Below, in pieces: positions 9,464 to 18,835 of a stretch of 64,000 nucleotides of DNA (within the stretch, counting starts at the first letter, position 1; each line of letters starts with the position of its first letter). Both the position numbers and the translations under genes were made by a program. The stretch is from Tenacibaculum sp. (GTDB lineage Bacteria; Bacteroidota; Bacteroidia; Flavobacteriales; Flavobacteriaceae). The stretch is from NCBI GenBank assembly GCA_022448525.1, contig JAKVCX010000005.1, positions 263,540 through 327,539 of the forward strand, given 5' to 3'. The notes under the pieces are model-generated. The model was given only the letters and a program-made list of their open reading frames with translations, was not told the origin of the DNA and ran no database searches.

Positions 9464-10639
9464 CTAAACTCTTTCGATTACCATTGCGCTAGCGCCACCA
9501 CCACCGTTACAAATACCAGCAGCACCAATTTTAGCATCATTTTGCTTTAAAATAGATGTTAAAGCGATGATGATTCTTGCTCCAGAAACACCTAATGGAT
9601 GCCCTAATGAAACAGCACCTCCATTTACATTTACTTTATCTCCAGAAATACCTAATATTTTTGTGTTGGCTAAACCAACAACAGAAAAAGCTTCGTTTAA
9701 TTCAAAATAATCAACATCCTCAATAGCAACATTTGCTTTAGCTAATGCTTTTGGTAACGCTTTTGCTGGAGCTGTGGTAAACCATTTTGGTTCATGAGCA
9801 GCATCTGCATAACCTCTAATTTTCGCTAAAGGTTGTATACCTAATTCTTCTGCTTTTTCAGCCGACATTAGTACTAACGCCGCTCCACCATCATTAATTG
9901 TTGAAGCGTTAGCAGCTGTTACCGTTCCTTCTTTTGTAAACGCAGGACGCAAAGCTGGAATCTTTTCCATTTTAACGTTTTTATATTCCTCATCTTCAGA
10001 GAAAATAATTGGCTCACCTCTTCTTTGTGGAATTTCAACAGGAACTACTTCGTCAGCAAACTTTCCATCGCTCCAAGCTTTGGCAGAACGATTATATGAT
10101 TCGATAGCGAAAGCGTCTTGATCTTCTCTTGAAAAGTTATATTCTACAGCACATTCATCCGCGCAAACTCCCATAGCCACTTGTTCATATGCGTCAACTA
10201 AACCATCTCTCTGCATTCCATCTTCCATTTTTACTGGTCCGAATTTTGTTGCAGATCTTGCATGTTGATAATGAGGAATCATACTCATATTTTCCATTCC
10301 ACCAGCAACTACAATATCAGCATCACCTAAAGCGATAGATTGTGCAGCTAACATGATTGATTTCATACCAGAAGAACAAACTTTGTTCACTGTAGTACAT
10401 GGAACTGTATCTGGAATTCCAGCTAAAATAGCTGCTTGTCTAGCAGGAGCTTGTCCTAAACCAGCAGAAACAACATTCCCCATAAAAACCTCGTTTACTA
10501 ATTCTGGTTTTAAGTTGATTTTATCTAAAGCACCTTTAATAGCTACTGCTCCTAATTTTGGGGCTGGAGTACTTGATAAAGTTCCTAAGAAACTACCTAT
10601 TGGAGTTCTTGCTACAGATGCAATTACTACTTCTTTCAT
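9464..10639 (-). CDS. Thiolase family protein, acetyl-CoA C-acyltransferase
   Basis: Condenses or cleaves acyl-CoA and acetyl-CoA. I start it at MKEVVIASVARTPIG (391 residues, the usual thiolase length); a frame-extending upstream ATG adds 20 unlikely residues. Active-site residues: Cys88 in NKVCSSGMKSI, His in NEAFSVVG, His in GGAVSLGHPLGVSGARI and Cys in GICNGGGGAS. Whether it works in beta-oxidation or as acetoacetyl-CoA thiolase cannot be decided without neighbours of that pathway, and none are here. It is divergent from the HD phosphohydrolase gene across about 100 bp. Confidence 0.93.
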   Translation of the reverse strand: MKEVVIASVARTPIGSFLGTLSSTPAPKLGAVAIKGALDKINLKPELVNEVFMGNVVSAGLGQAPARQAAILAGIPDTVPCTTVNKVCSSGMKSIMLAAQSIALGDADIVVAGGMENMSMIPHYQHARSATKFGPVKMEDGMQRDGLVDAYEQVAMGVCADECAVEYNFSREDQDAFAIESYNRSAKAWSDGKFADEVVPVEIPQRRGEPIIFSEDEEYKNVKMEKIPALRPAFTKEGTVTAANASTINDGGAALVLMSAEKAEELGIQPLAKIRGYADAAHEPKWFTTAPAKALPKALAKANVAIEDVDYFELNEAFSVVGLANTKILGISGDKVNVNGGAVSLGHPLGVSGARIIIALTSILKQNDAKIGAAGICNGGGGASAMVIERV

Positions 10640-10741
10640 GTTACGTTTGTTTGTTAAATAATGTCTTGCGAAAATAACCATTTTATGCTTAGAACTCAAA
10701 TAATACTAAAAGGTTATATTTACGCTAATAAACACATTCAC

Positions 10742-12802
10742 ATGAAGAAATTAATAAGCTACTTATACAGAAATAATTCCATTGTTTATAAGGTGTTATT
10801 GTTTTTAAGTACAGCTTTTGCTATTGTTTACTTTTTCCCGAAAGAAGGAAAATTCAGATATGATTTTTCTCAAGGGAAACCATGGCAATATGATAATTTA
10901 TATGCTCCTTTTGATTTTGCTATCCAAAAGTCAGAGAAGGAGGTTTCCGAAGAAATTAAGGAAGTAACATCTTCTTCCAAACAATATTTTCTTTTCAATA
11001 TTGAAAAAAAGAATTCAATAGAGCGTGAATTTTTAAATAAAATTGATGATTTATCTCCTTCTGATAGTTTGTCTGTAAAGGAGATTAAAAAGCTTAGGAA
11101 AAGTGGTTTAGAACTTATTAAGGATATTTATAGATTTGGTTTTATCGATGATGTTTCTAAAAATAAGGTGAATAAAAATGCGATTATCATTCTTAGAAAA
11201 GGAGATGTTATTGAGAATATCTCTTTTCAAAACTTAGTTCAATCAAAAGATATACTAACTAGAATAAGCGATCAGTTTTCAGATGTGGAAAGTTTAACAG
11301 GGAAGAATTTCGTTTTTGAAGTTTTATCGGAACTTATTCAGCCGAATGTAAGTTTTGATGCAGAGTATACTCAGAAGGAATTGGATGAGGTTTTGAATGA
11401 TATCTCCTACACAAAAGGAATGATTTCTAAGGATGCTTTGATAATTCAAAAAGGTGATATTGTAGAAGGAGAAAATTTGAATGTTCTTCAATCATTTAAA
11501 GAAGCGTCAAAATCTTTGATATGGACAAAATCTAATTATAATTGGTTAGTGTTAGGGTATACTTTACTTGTGTCTTTGGCTTTATTGATGTTGCTATTAT
11601 TTTTAGATCGATATAGAAAAGAAATATTTGCAGACAATACAAAGGTAACCTTCATTTTTTCCAATGTGTTATTAATGATTTTTGCACAAACGGTAATGGT
11701 GAAATATAATTCTGACTTTTTATATGTAATTCCATTAAGCATTTTACCAATCGTATTAAAGGCTTTCTTTGACGCCCGTTTAGGATTGTTTACACATGTC
11801 TTAACTGTTTTACTACTTGGTTTTATCGTTCCAAATAGTTTTGAGTTTATTTACTTGCATATTATTGCTGGGATCGTAACTATTTTGTCTGTAACTGAAT
11901 TATATAAAAGAGCAAGTTTGTTTATTTCCATCGCTCAAATTACCCTGATTTATATGGTTACTTATTTTGCCTTTTCTATTATAAAAGAAGGGAATATAAG
12001 CAATATTAAATGGGAGTATTTTGGTTTGTTCGCTGTAAATGGATTATTGTCGTTTTTGGCTGTTTTCTTTATATATTTTTATGAAAAGGTGTTTGGGTTA
12101 GTTTCAGATGTGACTTTACTAGAATTGTCAAACACCAACTCTAAATTACTACGAGAACTTAACGAGAAAGCACCAGGAACTTTTCAACATTCCATGCAAG
12201 TTGCTAACTTGGCTGAAGCTGCGGCAAATGAGATAGGTGCGAATTCTATGTTAGTTAGAACAGGAGCATTGTATCATGATATTGGAAAAATGAAGAACCC
12301 TAAATTTTTCACCGAAAATCAAATTACAGGTGTAAATCCGCATAATGATCTAGCTCCTGTAGATAGCGCACGAATTATTTTAGATCATGTCATTGATGGA
12401 ATAGAAATAGCGAAGAAGAATAATATCCCAGATCGAATTATTGATTTTATACGGACACACCACGGAACCAGTTTGGTTTATTATTTCTATAAGAAAGAAC
12501 AAGACCGAAATCCAGAGGAAGAAGTAGAGGAGAAAAAGTTTAGATATCAAGGTCCGATTCCATTTTCAAAAGAAACAGCTATTTTAATGATTTGTGATGC
12601 AGCGGAAGCAGCTTCAAAAAGTTTGCAAAATCCATCTGCGCAATCGATCGATGAGTTAATTGATAAAATTGTAGAAGGTCAGAAAAACAATAATCAGTTC
12701 ATAAATTCAAATATTACATTTAGGGAGATAGAAAAAATAAAAAAAGTTATAAAAGGTAAGTTAATGAATATCTATCATTTACGAGTTGAGTATCCAGAAT
12801 AG
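10742..12802 (+). CDS. PgpH-like 7TM-HD phosphohydrolase (probable c-di-AMP phosphodiesterase)
   Basis: The start at MKKLISYLYRNNSIVYK gives 686 residues; the longer frame adds 27 residues that precede the natural N-terminal membrane helix. Order: one N-terminal membrane helix, an extracytoplasmic 7TMR-HDED-like domain (about 40-270), a seven-helix membrane block (about 275-470), then a cytoplasmic HD domain with HSMQVANLAEAA, GALYHDIGKMKNP and THHGTSLVYYFY metal ligands. This is the layout of PgpH-type enzymes, which hydrolyse the second messenger c-di-AMP in Gram-positives and are also present in Bacteroidota. Substrate assignment is by family, not shown here. The tRNA operon follows at 85 bp. 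Confidence 0.88.
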   Translation: MKKLISYLYRNNSIVYKVLLFLSTAFAIVYFFPKEGKFRYDFSQGKPWQYDNLYAPFDFAIQKSEKEVSEEIKEVTSSSKQYFLFNIEKKNSIEREFLNKIDDLSPSDSLSVKEIKKLRKSGLELIKDIYRFGFIDDVSKNKVNKNAIIILRKGDVIENISFQNLVQSKDILTRISDQFSDVESLTGKNFVFEVLSELIQPNVSFDAEYTQKELDEVLNDISYTKGMISKDALIIQKGDIVEGENLNVLQSFKEASKSLIWTKSNYNWLVLGYTLLVSLALLMLLLFLDRYRKEIFADNTKVTFIFSNVLLMIFAQTVMVKYNSDFLYVIPLSILPIVLKAFFDARLGLFTHVLTVLLLGFIVPNSFEFIYLHIIAGIVTILSVTELYKRASLFISIAQITLIYMVTYFAFSIIKEGNISNIKWEYFGLFAVNGLLSFLAVFFIYFYEKVFGLVSDVTLLELSNTNSKLLRELNEKAPGTFQHSMQVANLAEAAANEIGANSMLVRTGALYHDIGKMKNPKFFTENQITGVNPHNDLAPVDSARIILDHVIDGIEIAKKNNIPDRIIDFIRTHHGTSLVYYFYKKEQDRNPEEEVEEKKFRYQGPIPFSKETAILMICDAAEAASKSLQNPSAQSIDELIDKIVEGQKNNNQFINSNITFREIEKIKKVIKGKLMNIYHLRVEYPE

Positions 12803-12823
12803 TGAAATTTTTTCTAAAAAATA

Positions 12824-12855
12824 CTTGTGAGATTCCTTTTCTAATGTTACATTTG
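12824..12855 (+). promoter_or_regulatory. Bacteroidota-type promoter of the Ser-Pro-Arg tRNA operon
   Basis: CTTG (12824-12827), a 20-bp spacer, and TACATTTG (12848-12855), matching TTTG-N19/20-TAnnTTTG. The box is followed by GCACTCGC, a GC-rich start region shared with the other four tRNA promoters of this window. Confidence 0.85.
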
Positions 12856-12887
12856 CACTCGCAATTTTTAACTCAATAACGAGTTAA

Positions 12888-12970
12888 GGAGAGGTGGCAG
12901 AGTGGTAATGCAGCAGCCTGCTAAGCTGTCATCGTTTTTCGATGCCCGGGTTCGAATCCCGGTCTCTCCG
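12888..12970 (+). tRNA. tRNA-Ser (GCT)
   Basis: Cloverleaf can be folded by eye: acceptor GGAGAGG with TCTCTCC (one G-T pair), anticodon loop CTGCTAA giving GCT, a short hairpin variable arm (CATCG...CGATG) as expected for class II tRNA-Ser, T-loop GTTCGAA, discriminator G. CCA is not encoded. Confidence 0.95.
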
Positions 12971-12994
12971 CAAAAAATTGTAGATAACCATTTT

Positions 12995-13069
12995 CGGGGT
13001 GTAGCGTAGCCCGGTCATCGCGCCTGCTTTGGGAGCAGGAGGTCGCAGGTTCGAATCCTGCCACCCCGA
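12995..13069 (+). tRNA. tRNA-Pro (TGG)
   Basis: Acceptor CGGGGTG pairs with CACCCCG; anticodon stem CCTGC/GCAGG encloses TTTGGGA, giving TGG; T-loop GTTCGAATC; discriminator A. CCA is not encoded. Second gene of the three-tRNA operon. Confidence 0.95.
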
Positions 13070-13085
13070 CAAAAAAATAGTTATT

Positions 13086-13159
13086 GGTCGCGTAGCTCAG
13101 CTGGATAGAGCATCTGCCTTCTAAGCAGACGGTCACAGGTTCGAATCCTGTCGCGATCA
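13086..13159 (+). tRNA. tRNA-Arg (TCT)
   Basis: Acceptor GGTCGCG pairs with CGCGATC (one G-T pair); anticodon stem TCTGC/GCAGA encloses CTTCTAA, giving TCT; T-loop GTTCGAATC; discriminator A. CCA is not encoded. Last gene of the operon. Confidence 0.95.
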
Positions 13160-13163
13160 CAAT

Positions 13164-13192
13164 AAGCCTTACTAGTTTAGTAAGGCTTTTTT
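13164..13192 (+). terminator. Terminator of the Ser-Pro-Arg tRNA operon
   Basis: Perfect 11-bp stem AAGCCTTACTA / TAGTAAGGCTT with a 3-nt loop and a T-run, 4 bp after tRNA-Arg. Confidence 0.92.
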
Positions 13193-13269
13193 GTTTTTGA
13201 TGCTATTTAATTATAAAAACTAACTTTCTTAATTTGTTTATTTTTGATGATATCCTGATTAAGTTTAGA

Positions 13270-14073
13270 ATGAAAGTAGAAAGTTTTAAGCCCAATGAGC
13301 ATTATGATAATGTTTGCAAAGAAATTTATGATCTTGTTGTAATAAAACACGATGACAGAGATTTCATTCCAGTGATTGATGATTGTTCATATGATATTGT
13401 CTTTTACAAAGAGCGTAATTGCATCTTTCTTTATGGTGAAAATAATGAAGTAGTTGATATTCAGTCTGGTGTTTTTACCATTCATAACTTAAATTCTCCA
13501 CCTTACAAGTTAGTAAGTGATTCTGAGATTTCTTTTGTAACCTTGAAATTTCATCCTTGGATGAATTCTTATCTTTTTGGTTCTTTGAAGCGAAAGAGGA
13601 TTGTTGATTTAGCTAAAGATAATGAAGAACTTCGAGCACTTCACAAAAATATTTTTAATACAAAGAAATCAAGTCAAAGATTAGAATTACTCAATACATT
13701 TCTAAATAGTCTAGAGGTTTCTTTTTCTAATAGAATGTTATTCGTTAAGTCAGTATGCGAAACTGTTTTTGAGGAGAATGGTAAGGTTTCGGTGAATGAT
13801 TTATGTAATGAATTCGGAAAGTCTAGACAATATTTAAATAGGGTGTTTAAACAAGAAGTACTTTATAGTTTAAAACATTTTATAATCACTGTTAGGATTT
13901 TAAGCTTGATTAAATTCAAACTCAATGAAAATTCGATTACTCTTACGGAGCTTTGTTATGATTACGGATATTTTGATCAATCTCATTTTATTCGCGATTT
14001 TAAAAGAGTTTGTGGTGTTACTCCCAAATATTTCTTTGAAAACCTGTCAGAATTTATGTTGAGGCATAAGTAG
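13270..14073 (+). CDS. AraC-family transcriptional regulator
   Basis: The C-terminal ~100 residues form the two helix-turn-helix units of AraC/XylS proteins: VSVNDLCNEFGKSRQYLNRVFKQ and LTELCYDYGYFDQSHFIRDFKRVCGVTPKYF. The N-terminal half resembles the small-ligand or cupin-like sensor part of such regulators but has no clear motif. I chose the ATG at 13270 (MKVESFKPNEHYDNVC, 267 residues) because that N-terminus resembles related sensors; an in-frame ATG at 13234 adds 12 residues and cannot be excluded. The serine hydrolase lipoprotein begins about 60 bp downstream on the same strand and is a natural candidate target or partner. Confidence 0.85.
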   Translation: MKVESFKPNEHYDNVCKEIYDLVVIKHDDRDFIPVIDDCSYDIVFYKERNCIFLYGENNEVVDIQSGVFTIHNLNSPPYKLVSDSEISFVTLKFHPWMNSYLFGSLKRKRIVDLAKDNEELRALHKNIFNTKKSSQRLELLNTFLNSLEVSFSNRMLFVKSVCETVFEENGKVSVNDLCNEFGKSRQYLNRVFKQEVLYSLKHFIITVRILSLIKFKLNENSITLTELCYDYGYFDQSHFIRDFKRVCGVTPKYFFENLSEFMLRHK

Positions 14074-14133
14074 TTTCCTTTTTTACAATTACAAAAAATG
14101 TGGATGGACTTCTTTTGTAAAAAAAAACTTTAT

Positions 14134-15438
14134 ATGAGATTTCTATATTTTATTATTACTATTTGCTTTTGTATTTCATGTGGTCAAGTTCAAACCAAGA
14201 AAGATGGTGTTTTCATCAGAAATGATTCAATTGCTTATAAGGCTGATTTGTATTTAAATAAATTGACAAATCTGAAAAAGTTTAACGGAGTTGTTCTTTT
14301 GAAAAAAGGAAATGAAATTTTACTAGAAAGAACTTATAACTTAACTTCAGACTCTTTGTCTAGTTTGTATGTAACTAGAAGTAGTCAGTTTGACTTAAGG
14401 TCTGTAGCTAAGTTGTTTGCTAAAATCTCGTTGGTGAAATTAGTAGAAGAAGGGAAAATAAATTTAAATGATAAGCTGCAAAAATATATACCTGATTTTC
14501 CAAAAGGAGATATTATAACAATCAATCATTTAGCTACAAATACTTCAGGTTTACCACGAGAGTTTTCGGTGGAAAATACCTTAAGTTTAAATCCTAATGA
14601 AATAGTACAATTGGCTACAAAAGAAGAATTAGAGTTTGAACCTGGAGCAGAAGAAAGGTATTCAAATGTTGGATTTCAATTGTTATATTATATTATTGGG
14701 AAACAAGGAGGTAAAAGTTATTCTTCTTTTTTAAAATCTAAATTTTTTAGTCCGCTAGGAATGGTCAAAACGGGAGGGAATTTCGATCGGGATTTAACTC
14801 ATTTAACCAATTACGCTTATGGTCATTATTTAAATGAGAATAAAGAAATTATGTGTGATAGTATTTTCCTTCAAGACGAAGTCAAAATGGGGAATTTACA
14901 TTCTACTGTTAGTGATTTGTCTTTGTTTTTGCAAAGTTTAGACACTTTAACTTATAGAACGATAGTACATAAAGGTAAAATTTCGCACGCTGGAGGAACA
15001 AGAGGTAAAAGAGCTTATGTTGAAAGGGATTTTGTTGATGATTTTACCATAATATTCTTAGCGAATTACGATGCAATTCCGTTTCAAAAGCTTGTTGCTG
15101 ATTTACAAAAAATCTTAAAAGAAGAAACTGTTAAGTTTCCTGAAAAAATTGAACGTACTTCAATTAAATTAGATGTTTCTATTTTAGAGAAGTACGTCGG
15201 TGAATATGATTTTGTTGATGCAGGACACTTAAAGTTAAAAATAACAATTGAAAACGACGGTCTTTCAGTTTATCAAAATGGACAAAAGGCGGGAGTGTTA
15301 TATCCAGAAACAGAACATGTATTTTTTGCTGAATTTGATTCCGATGAGTCATTTGAGTTTGTTAAGAATGATATGGGAGAGTATTTTGTGCTAATGGATT
15401 TTAAAGGTGCTCGTTGGAAAGGAATAAAGGTTCCATAA
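14134..15438 (+). CDS. Serine hydrolase lipoprotein of the beta-lactamase/class C family
   Basis: The start at MRFLYFIITICFCISCGQ creates a proper lipoprotein signal with Cys16; the longer frame start (14098) would bury it. Catalytic motifs of the beta-lactamase/esterase fold are intact: Ser90-Val-Ala-Lys93, Tyr176-Ser-Asn178 and His285-Ala-Gly. Residues about 340-434 form a C-terminal beta-rich domain common in such hydrolases. Members include D-aminopeptidases, esterases and penicillin-binding-protein-like enzymes, so the substrate remains open. It lies just after an AraC regulator on the same strand. Confidence 0.87.
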   Translation: MRFLYFIITICFCISCGQVQTKKDGVFIRNDSIAYKADLYLNKLTNLKKFNGVVLLKKGNEILLERTYNLTSDSLSSLYVTRSSQFDLRSVAKLFAKISLVKLVEEGKINLNDKLQKYIPDFPKGDIITINHLATNTSGLPREFSVENTLSLNPNEIVQLATKEELEFEPGAEERYSNVGFQLLYYIIGKQGGKSYSSFLKSKFFSPLGMVKTGGNFDRDLTHLTNYAYGHYLNENKEIMCDSIFLQDEVKMGNLHSTVSDLSLFLQSLDTLTYRTIVHKGKISHAGGTRGKRAYVERDFVDDFTIIFLANYDAIPFQKLVADLQKILKEETVKFPEKIERTSIKLDVSILEKYVGEYDFVDAGHLKLKITIENDGLSVYQNGQKAGVLYPETEHVFFAEFDSDESFEFVKNDMGEYFVLMDFKGARWKGIKVP

Positions 15439-15519
15439 ATGAGCTAATTATTGTCACAATTCTTTGGTTTTGTAACATCTATCTATGATTCTGTTTTGTC
15501 AGTTAAACTTTTAATTGAA

Positions 15520-15609
15520 TCAATTCGTCTATACTTTTTGTCTTTTTATCGTTTAATAACATAGGTTAAACTAAAGAATGTATTCTTTTCGTTAAATAAC
15601 CTTAAATTG
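15520..15609 (+). promoter_or_regulatory. Candidate LytTR-dependent promoter of the phosphorelay operon (autoregulation)
   Basis: Two half-sites match the LytTR consensus [TA][AC][CA]GTTN[AG][TG] at 8/9 (TCAATTCGT, 15520-15528) and 7/9 (TCTTTTTAT, 15541-15549), 21 bp apart. AACTAAA follows at 15569 and a -7-like TAAATTG at 15603, 27 bp before the receiver gene. The order and distances agree within 1-2 bp with the four sRNA promoters at 19.6-20.6 kb. The -7 box is one T short of TAnnTTTG, so this is weaker than the other four. The rest of the 15439-15635 spacer shows no gene. Confidence 0.45.
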
Positions 15610-15635
15610 CATGTAGGGATTAAATAAATTTAGGA

Positions 15636-16049
15636 ATGCAAAATGTATTAACGATCATGTTAATTGAGGATGATCAGATTGAAGTCATGAAATTCAATCG
15701 GATTCTCTCCAAGATGGATCTAAAACACAACGTAATTGAAGCTAATAATGGAGAAGAAGCTTTGAATTACTTAAACAAAAAAGAAAATCTTCCAAGTATT
15801 ATTCTTTTAGATCTTAATATGCCGAAAGTAAATGGTATTGAATTTTTAAGAATTTTAAAGAATGACGATGTATTGAAATATATACCTACAATAGTTTTAA
15901 CTACATCAAATAACTATAAAGATATCTTCGAATGCTATAAAATTGGCATTGCTGGCTACCTTGTTAAGCCATTAAAGTATGAAGATTATAAAAATAAACT
16001 GATAAAATTATTATCTTACTGGAGCGTTAATGAATTGATTACGGTTTAA
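15636..16049 (+). CDS. Stand-alone receiver-domain response regulator (Rcp1-like)
   Basis: A 137-residue CheY-like protein with nothing but a receiver domain. Acidic pocket Glu11-Asp12-Asp13, phospho-acceptor Asp59 in ILLDLNMPKVNG, conserved Thr in VLTTSN and Lys in GYLVKPLKY. The tight DLNMP motif and size resemble Rcp1-type receivers that pair with PAS/phytochrome-like kinases. It is the first gene of a group of four signalling genes; the kinase starts 126 bp downstream. With the Hpt protein and LytTR regulator behind it, the natural reading is a phosphorelay intermediate (His to Asp to His to Asp), but direct pairing is inferred from gene order only. Confidence 0.9.
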   Translation: MQNVLTIMLIEDDQIEVMKFNRILSKMDLKHNVIEANNGEEALNYLNKKENLPSIILLDLNMPKVNGIEFLRILKNDDVLKYIPTIVLTTSNNYKDIFECYKIGIAGYLVKPLKYEDYKNKLIKLLSYWSVNELITV

Positions 16050-16174
16050 ACACAGGTCACTAGCCAAACTTTGTGACTCATAGTCAGTATTTAAACTTGT
16101 AAATTCTTTCATTTCATAACATAAATTATTTTCATAAATAGAATTTTTTAAAAAAAATTCTAAAACTAAAGTTT

Positions 16175-18487
16175 ATGAACGAGAGTGAAATTCTAAGTTT
16201 AAAGAAAGCTTTAGAGGAGGAGCGAATTGCAAGAAAACTAGCTGAACAAAAATGTGTTGAGTTGGAAGAGAACTTTCTTCGCAAGGAATCTGAATTTAGA
16301 GGCGTTTATGATAATCTTAACGATGCATTTGTATTAATTGATTTGTTCGGGAATGTTTTGAAGATGAATAGCATCGCAGAAGCATTATTCGGTTATACTT
16401 ACGATGAGAAAAAACCTTTAAATCTTTTAAAACTAGTCCATACCGAAGATTTTAAATATACCCAAGAAGCATTCAGGAATCTAATGAAGTTTGGTAAGTA
16501 TTCGAAGTATCGATCTCGAATAATTGCCAATGGAAATGTTGAGAAAATACTCGAGGTAAACTGTAGTTTGGTTCGAGATAAGGATAATAGTATTATTGGA
16601 GTTCAAGGGATTGCAAGAGATGTAAGTCAGGAAATAGAAGTTCAAGAGTTACTAGAGCAACAAAAAAAGCAATTAGATATTATTTTTGATAATTCTCCCG
16701 TAGGTATTGTCTTGTCAAAGGAAAAAGATGATGATTTTTTGCTAATTAACAAAGCAATCGGGGATATGTTAGGGTATTCATTAGAGGAGCTTCAAAATGT
16801 AAAAGTTGATCAGTTTACCCATCCGGATGACAGAGTGATTTCTCGTAGATTTCGAGATCGTTTAGAGTCCGGAAAAATCGATAGTTTTAATATGGAAAAA
16901 CGCTATATTCGTAGAGATGGCGAGATTCTATGGGCAAAAACTATTGTGAATTCCGTTAAGAACTCAGAAGGAAAGGTGAAATTTCAAGTTGCTATTGTAG
17001 AAGATATTACTGAAAATAAACTTGATAAAGAGAAACTAATTGAATCTGAAAATAGATTATCTTCTTTAATATCTCATTTAGATAGTGCGGTTCTTTTGGA
17101 AAACGAAAAAAGAGAGGTTTCCATTGTAAATAAGAAGTTTTGCGACATGTTCGGAATTCCAGTTCCACCTGAAAGTCTAATAGGTAAGGATTATCTAAAT
17201 TTATTAAAAGAAACTAAAGAATATTTTGAACAGCCTGAAAAATTAGAATCTCGAATCAATAAACTGATTAAAGATAAAAAAGTAATCCTTGGAGATGAAC
17301 TACGATTAAAGGATGGAAGAATTCTAGAAAGAGATTATGTGCCTATTTCTCAAGATCGTGAATATAAAGGTCACCTTTGGACTTATAGGGATGTTACTTT
17401 GTCCAGAAATTACCGTAAAAACCTAGAAGCTCAGAAAAAGAGGTATAGTAATATTATTGCGAATCTTAAATTAGGTTTAGTTGAGTTAAGTAATGAAGGT
17501 AAAATTTTGTCTGCTAACAAGAGTTTTGTTAAAATGACAAGTTTAGATGAGGAGGATATAATAGGCAAAAGTTTACGAGGTTTATTTAAGAGAGAGCGTA
17601 TTAAAGATTTAATACAACAGCGAAATAAAGATAGGAGAGAAGGGAAAACAGGTTCATATGAGTTTAAGTTTATCAATAATGCAAATGAAGAAAAGATATT
17701 GTTGGTAAGTGCAGCTCCTAGTTACAGTGTACGAGGTGAAATGACGGGTTCTATCGGGATTATTTTAGATATCACGCATATTAAAAAACTGGAATCTCAA
17801 AAAGAGGAACTTTTAAAAACTCTTGAAAGAAGAAATGTTGAGCTAGAAGAATATGCACATATTGTTTCGCATGACTTGAAATCTCCATTAAGAAGTATAT
17901 CTGCTCTTACAAGTTGGTTAAAAGAAGATTATGGAGATAAATTAGATGGTGATGGTGCAAAAAATATTGATTTAATACAAGAGGTGGTTCAGAAAATGGA
18001 GAGCTTGATTAATGATATTTTAAATTATTCAAGTATCAAAGAAAAGTCTGAAGACCTTGAAAAGGTTAATATGTATGAGTTAATTGGAGATATCACAAAA
18101 TTGATATTTGTTCCAAAAAACGTTACAATTAATATTGATGAAAATCTTCCAATAATTAATGCTGATAAAGTAAGAATTCAGCAGCTCTTCCAAAATTTAA
18201 TTGGTAATGCTGTTAATTATTCTGATAAAGAGCAAGCTTACGTTAATATCAAATACAAGGAGAAGAAAAAACACCATGTTTTTATGGTGGAAGATAATGG
18301 TGTTGGAATTCCTAAGGAGTATCATGAAAAAATCTTTCAAGTTTTTGAATCGTTAGGTGATCATAAAGATTCAACTGGAATCGGTTTATCGATAGTGAAA
18401 AAAATTGTCGATGTATACGATGGGAAAATATGGTTAGACAGCGAGGAAGGAAAAGGAACTACGTTTTTTATACAATTCAAGAAATAA
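16175..18487 (+). CDS. Soluble multi-PAS sensor histidine kinase
   Basis: 770 residues with no membrane helix or signal peptide, so it senses something in the cytoplasm. Order: N-terminal coiled coil (1-40), four PAS domains (about 41-155, 165-285, 292-412, 422-540), HisKA dimerisation domain with phospho-His566 in HIVSHDLKSPLRS, and HATPase_c with N box QLFQNLIGNAVNYS, G1 VEDNGVGIP and G2 STGIGLSIVKKI. PAS2 with DGEILWAKTIV ends in a PAC motif. It lacks its own receiver, which fits the separate receiver gene directly upstream. The Hpt gene follows after 12 bp. The ligand or cofactor of the PAS domains cannot be read. Confidence 0.93.
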   Translation: MNESEILSLKKALEEERIARKLAEQKCVELEENFLRKESEFRGVYDNLNDAFVLIDLFGNVLKMNSIAEALFGYTYDEKKPLNLLKLVHTEDFKYTQEAFRNLMKFGKYSKYRSRIIANGNVEKILEVNCSLVRDKDNSIIGVQGIARDVSQEIEVQELLEQQKKQLDIIFDNSPVGIVLSKEKDDDFLLINKAIGDMLGYSLEELQNVKVDQFTHPDDRVISRRFRDRLESGKIDSFNMEKRYIRRDGEILWAKTIVNSVKNSEGKVKFQVAIVEDITENKLDKEKLIESENRLSSLISHLDSAVLLENEKREVSIVNKKFCDMFGIPVPPESLIGKDYLNLLKETKEYFEQPEKLESRINKLIKDKKVILGDELRLKDGRILERDYVPISQDREYKGHLWTYRDVTLSRNYRKNLEAQKKRYSNIIANLKLGLVELSNEGKILSANKSFVKMTSLDEEDIIGKSLRGLFKRERIKDLIQQRNKDRREGKTGSYEFKFINNANEEKILLVSAAPSYSVRGEMTGSIGIILDITHIKKLESQKEELLKTLERRNVELEEYAHIVSHDLKSPLRSISALTSWLKEDYGDKLDGDGAKNIDLIQEVVQKMESLINDILNYSSIKEKSEDLEKVNMYELIGDITKLIFVPKNVTINIDENLPIINADKVRIQQLFQNLIGNAVNYSDKEQAYVNIKYKEKKKHHVFMVEDNGVGIPKEYHEKIFQVFESLGDHKDSTGIGLSIVKKIVDVYDGKIWLDSEEGKGTTFFIQFKK

Positions 18488-18499
18488 TCTATAAACCAA

Positions 18500-18820
18500 A
18501 TGCTTACAGAACAACCAAATATTAATTACATTAAAGAGCTTTCTGGTGGTGATGTTGAGTTTGAAGAGAAAATGGTCTCAATTTTGAGAAGAGAGTTGCC
18601 AGAGGAGATAAAAACCTATTTAAAAACTCTGGAAATCAATAATTTAGAACAAACAGCTGAAATCGTACATAAAATTAAGCATAAAATTAGTATTTTAGGA
18701 CTGGAAAAATCTTACGAGTTTACAATTCAATACGAAAAAGAGCTATTAAACGGTGATAAAAGTAATCACGAAGATTTTTTTAAGATATTGACTACAATGT
18801 CTGATTTTTTGACCAAATAA
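18500..18820 (+). CDS. Stand-alone Hpt-domain phosphotransfer protein
   Basis: A 106-residue helical protein whose central motif is AEIVHKIKHKISILGLE, matching the Hpt signature with phospho-acceptor His57, Lys60 and Gly67. Hpt domains carry phosphate from one receiver Asp to another. The gene is 12 bp after the kinase and 15 bp before the LytTR regulator, so it is translated in the same operon. A separate Hpt is what one needs to bridge a stand-alone receiver and a separate output regulator, as LuxU does for LuxO in Vibrio. The family call rests on the motif, length and context. Confidence 0.82.
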   Translation: MLTEQPNINYIKELSGGDVEFEEKMVSILRRELPEEIKTYLKTLEINNLEQTAEIVHKIKHKISILGLEKSYEFTIQYEKELLNGDKSNHEDFFKILTTMSDFLTK

Positions 18821-18835
18821 ATAAATACATCCTAA

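Noticed and set aside
12921..13160. 79-residue ORF on the minus strand over the tRNA operon
   Set aside because: It is antisense to tRNA-Ser, -Pro and -Arg and has the GFEPVT/GFEPAT-type residues that antisense tRNA T-arms always give.
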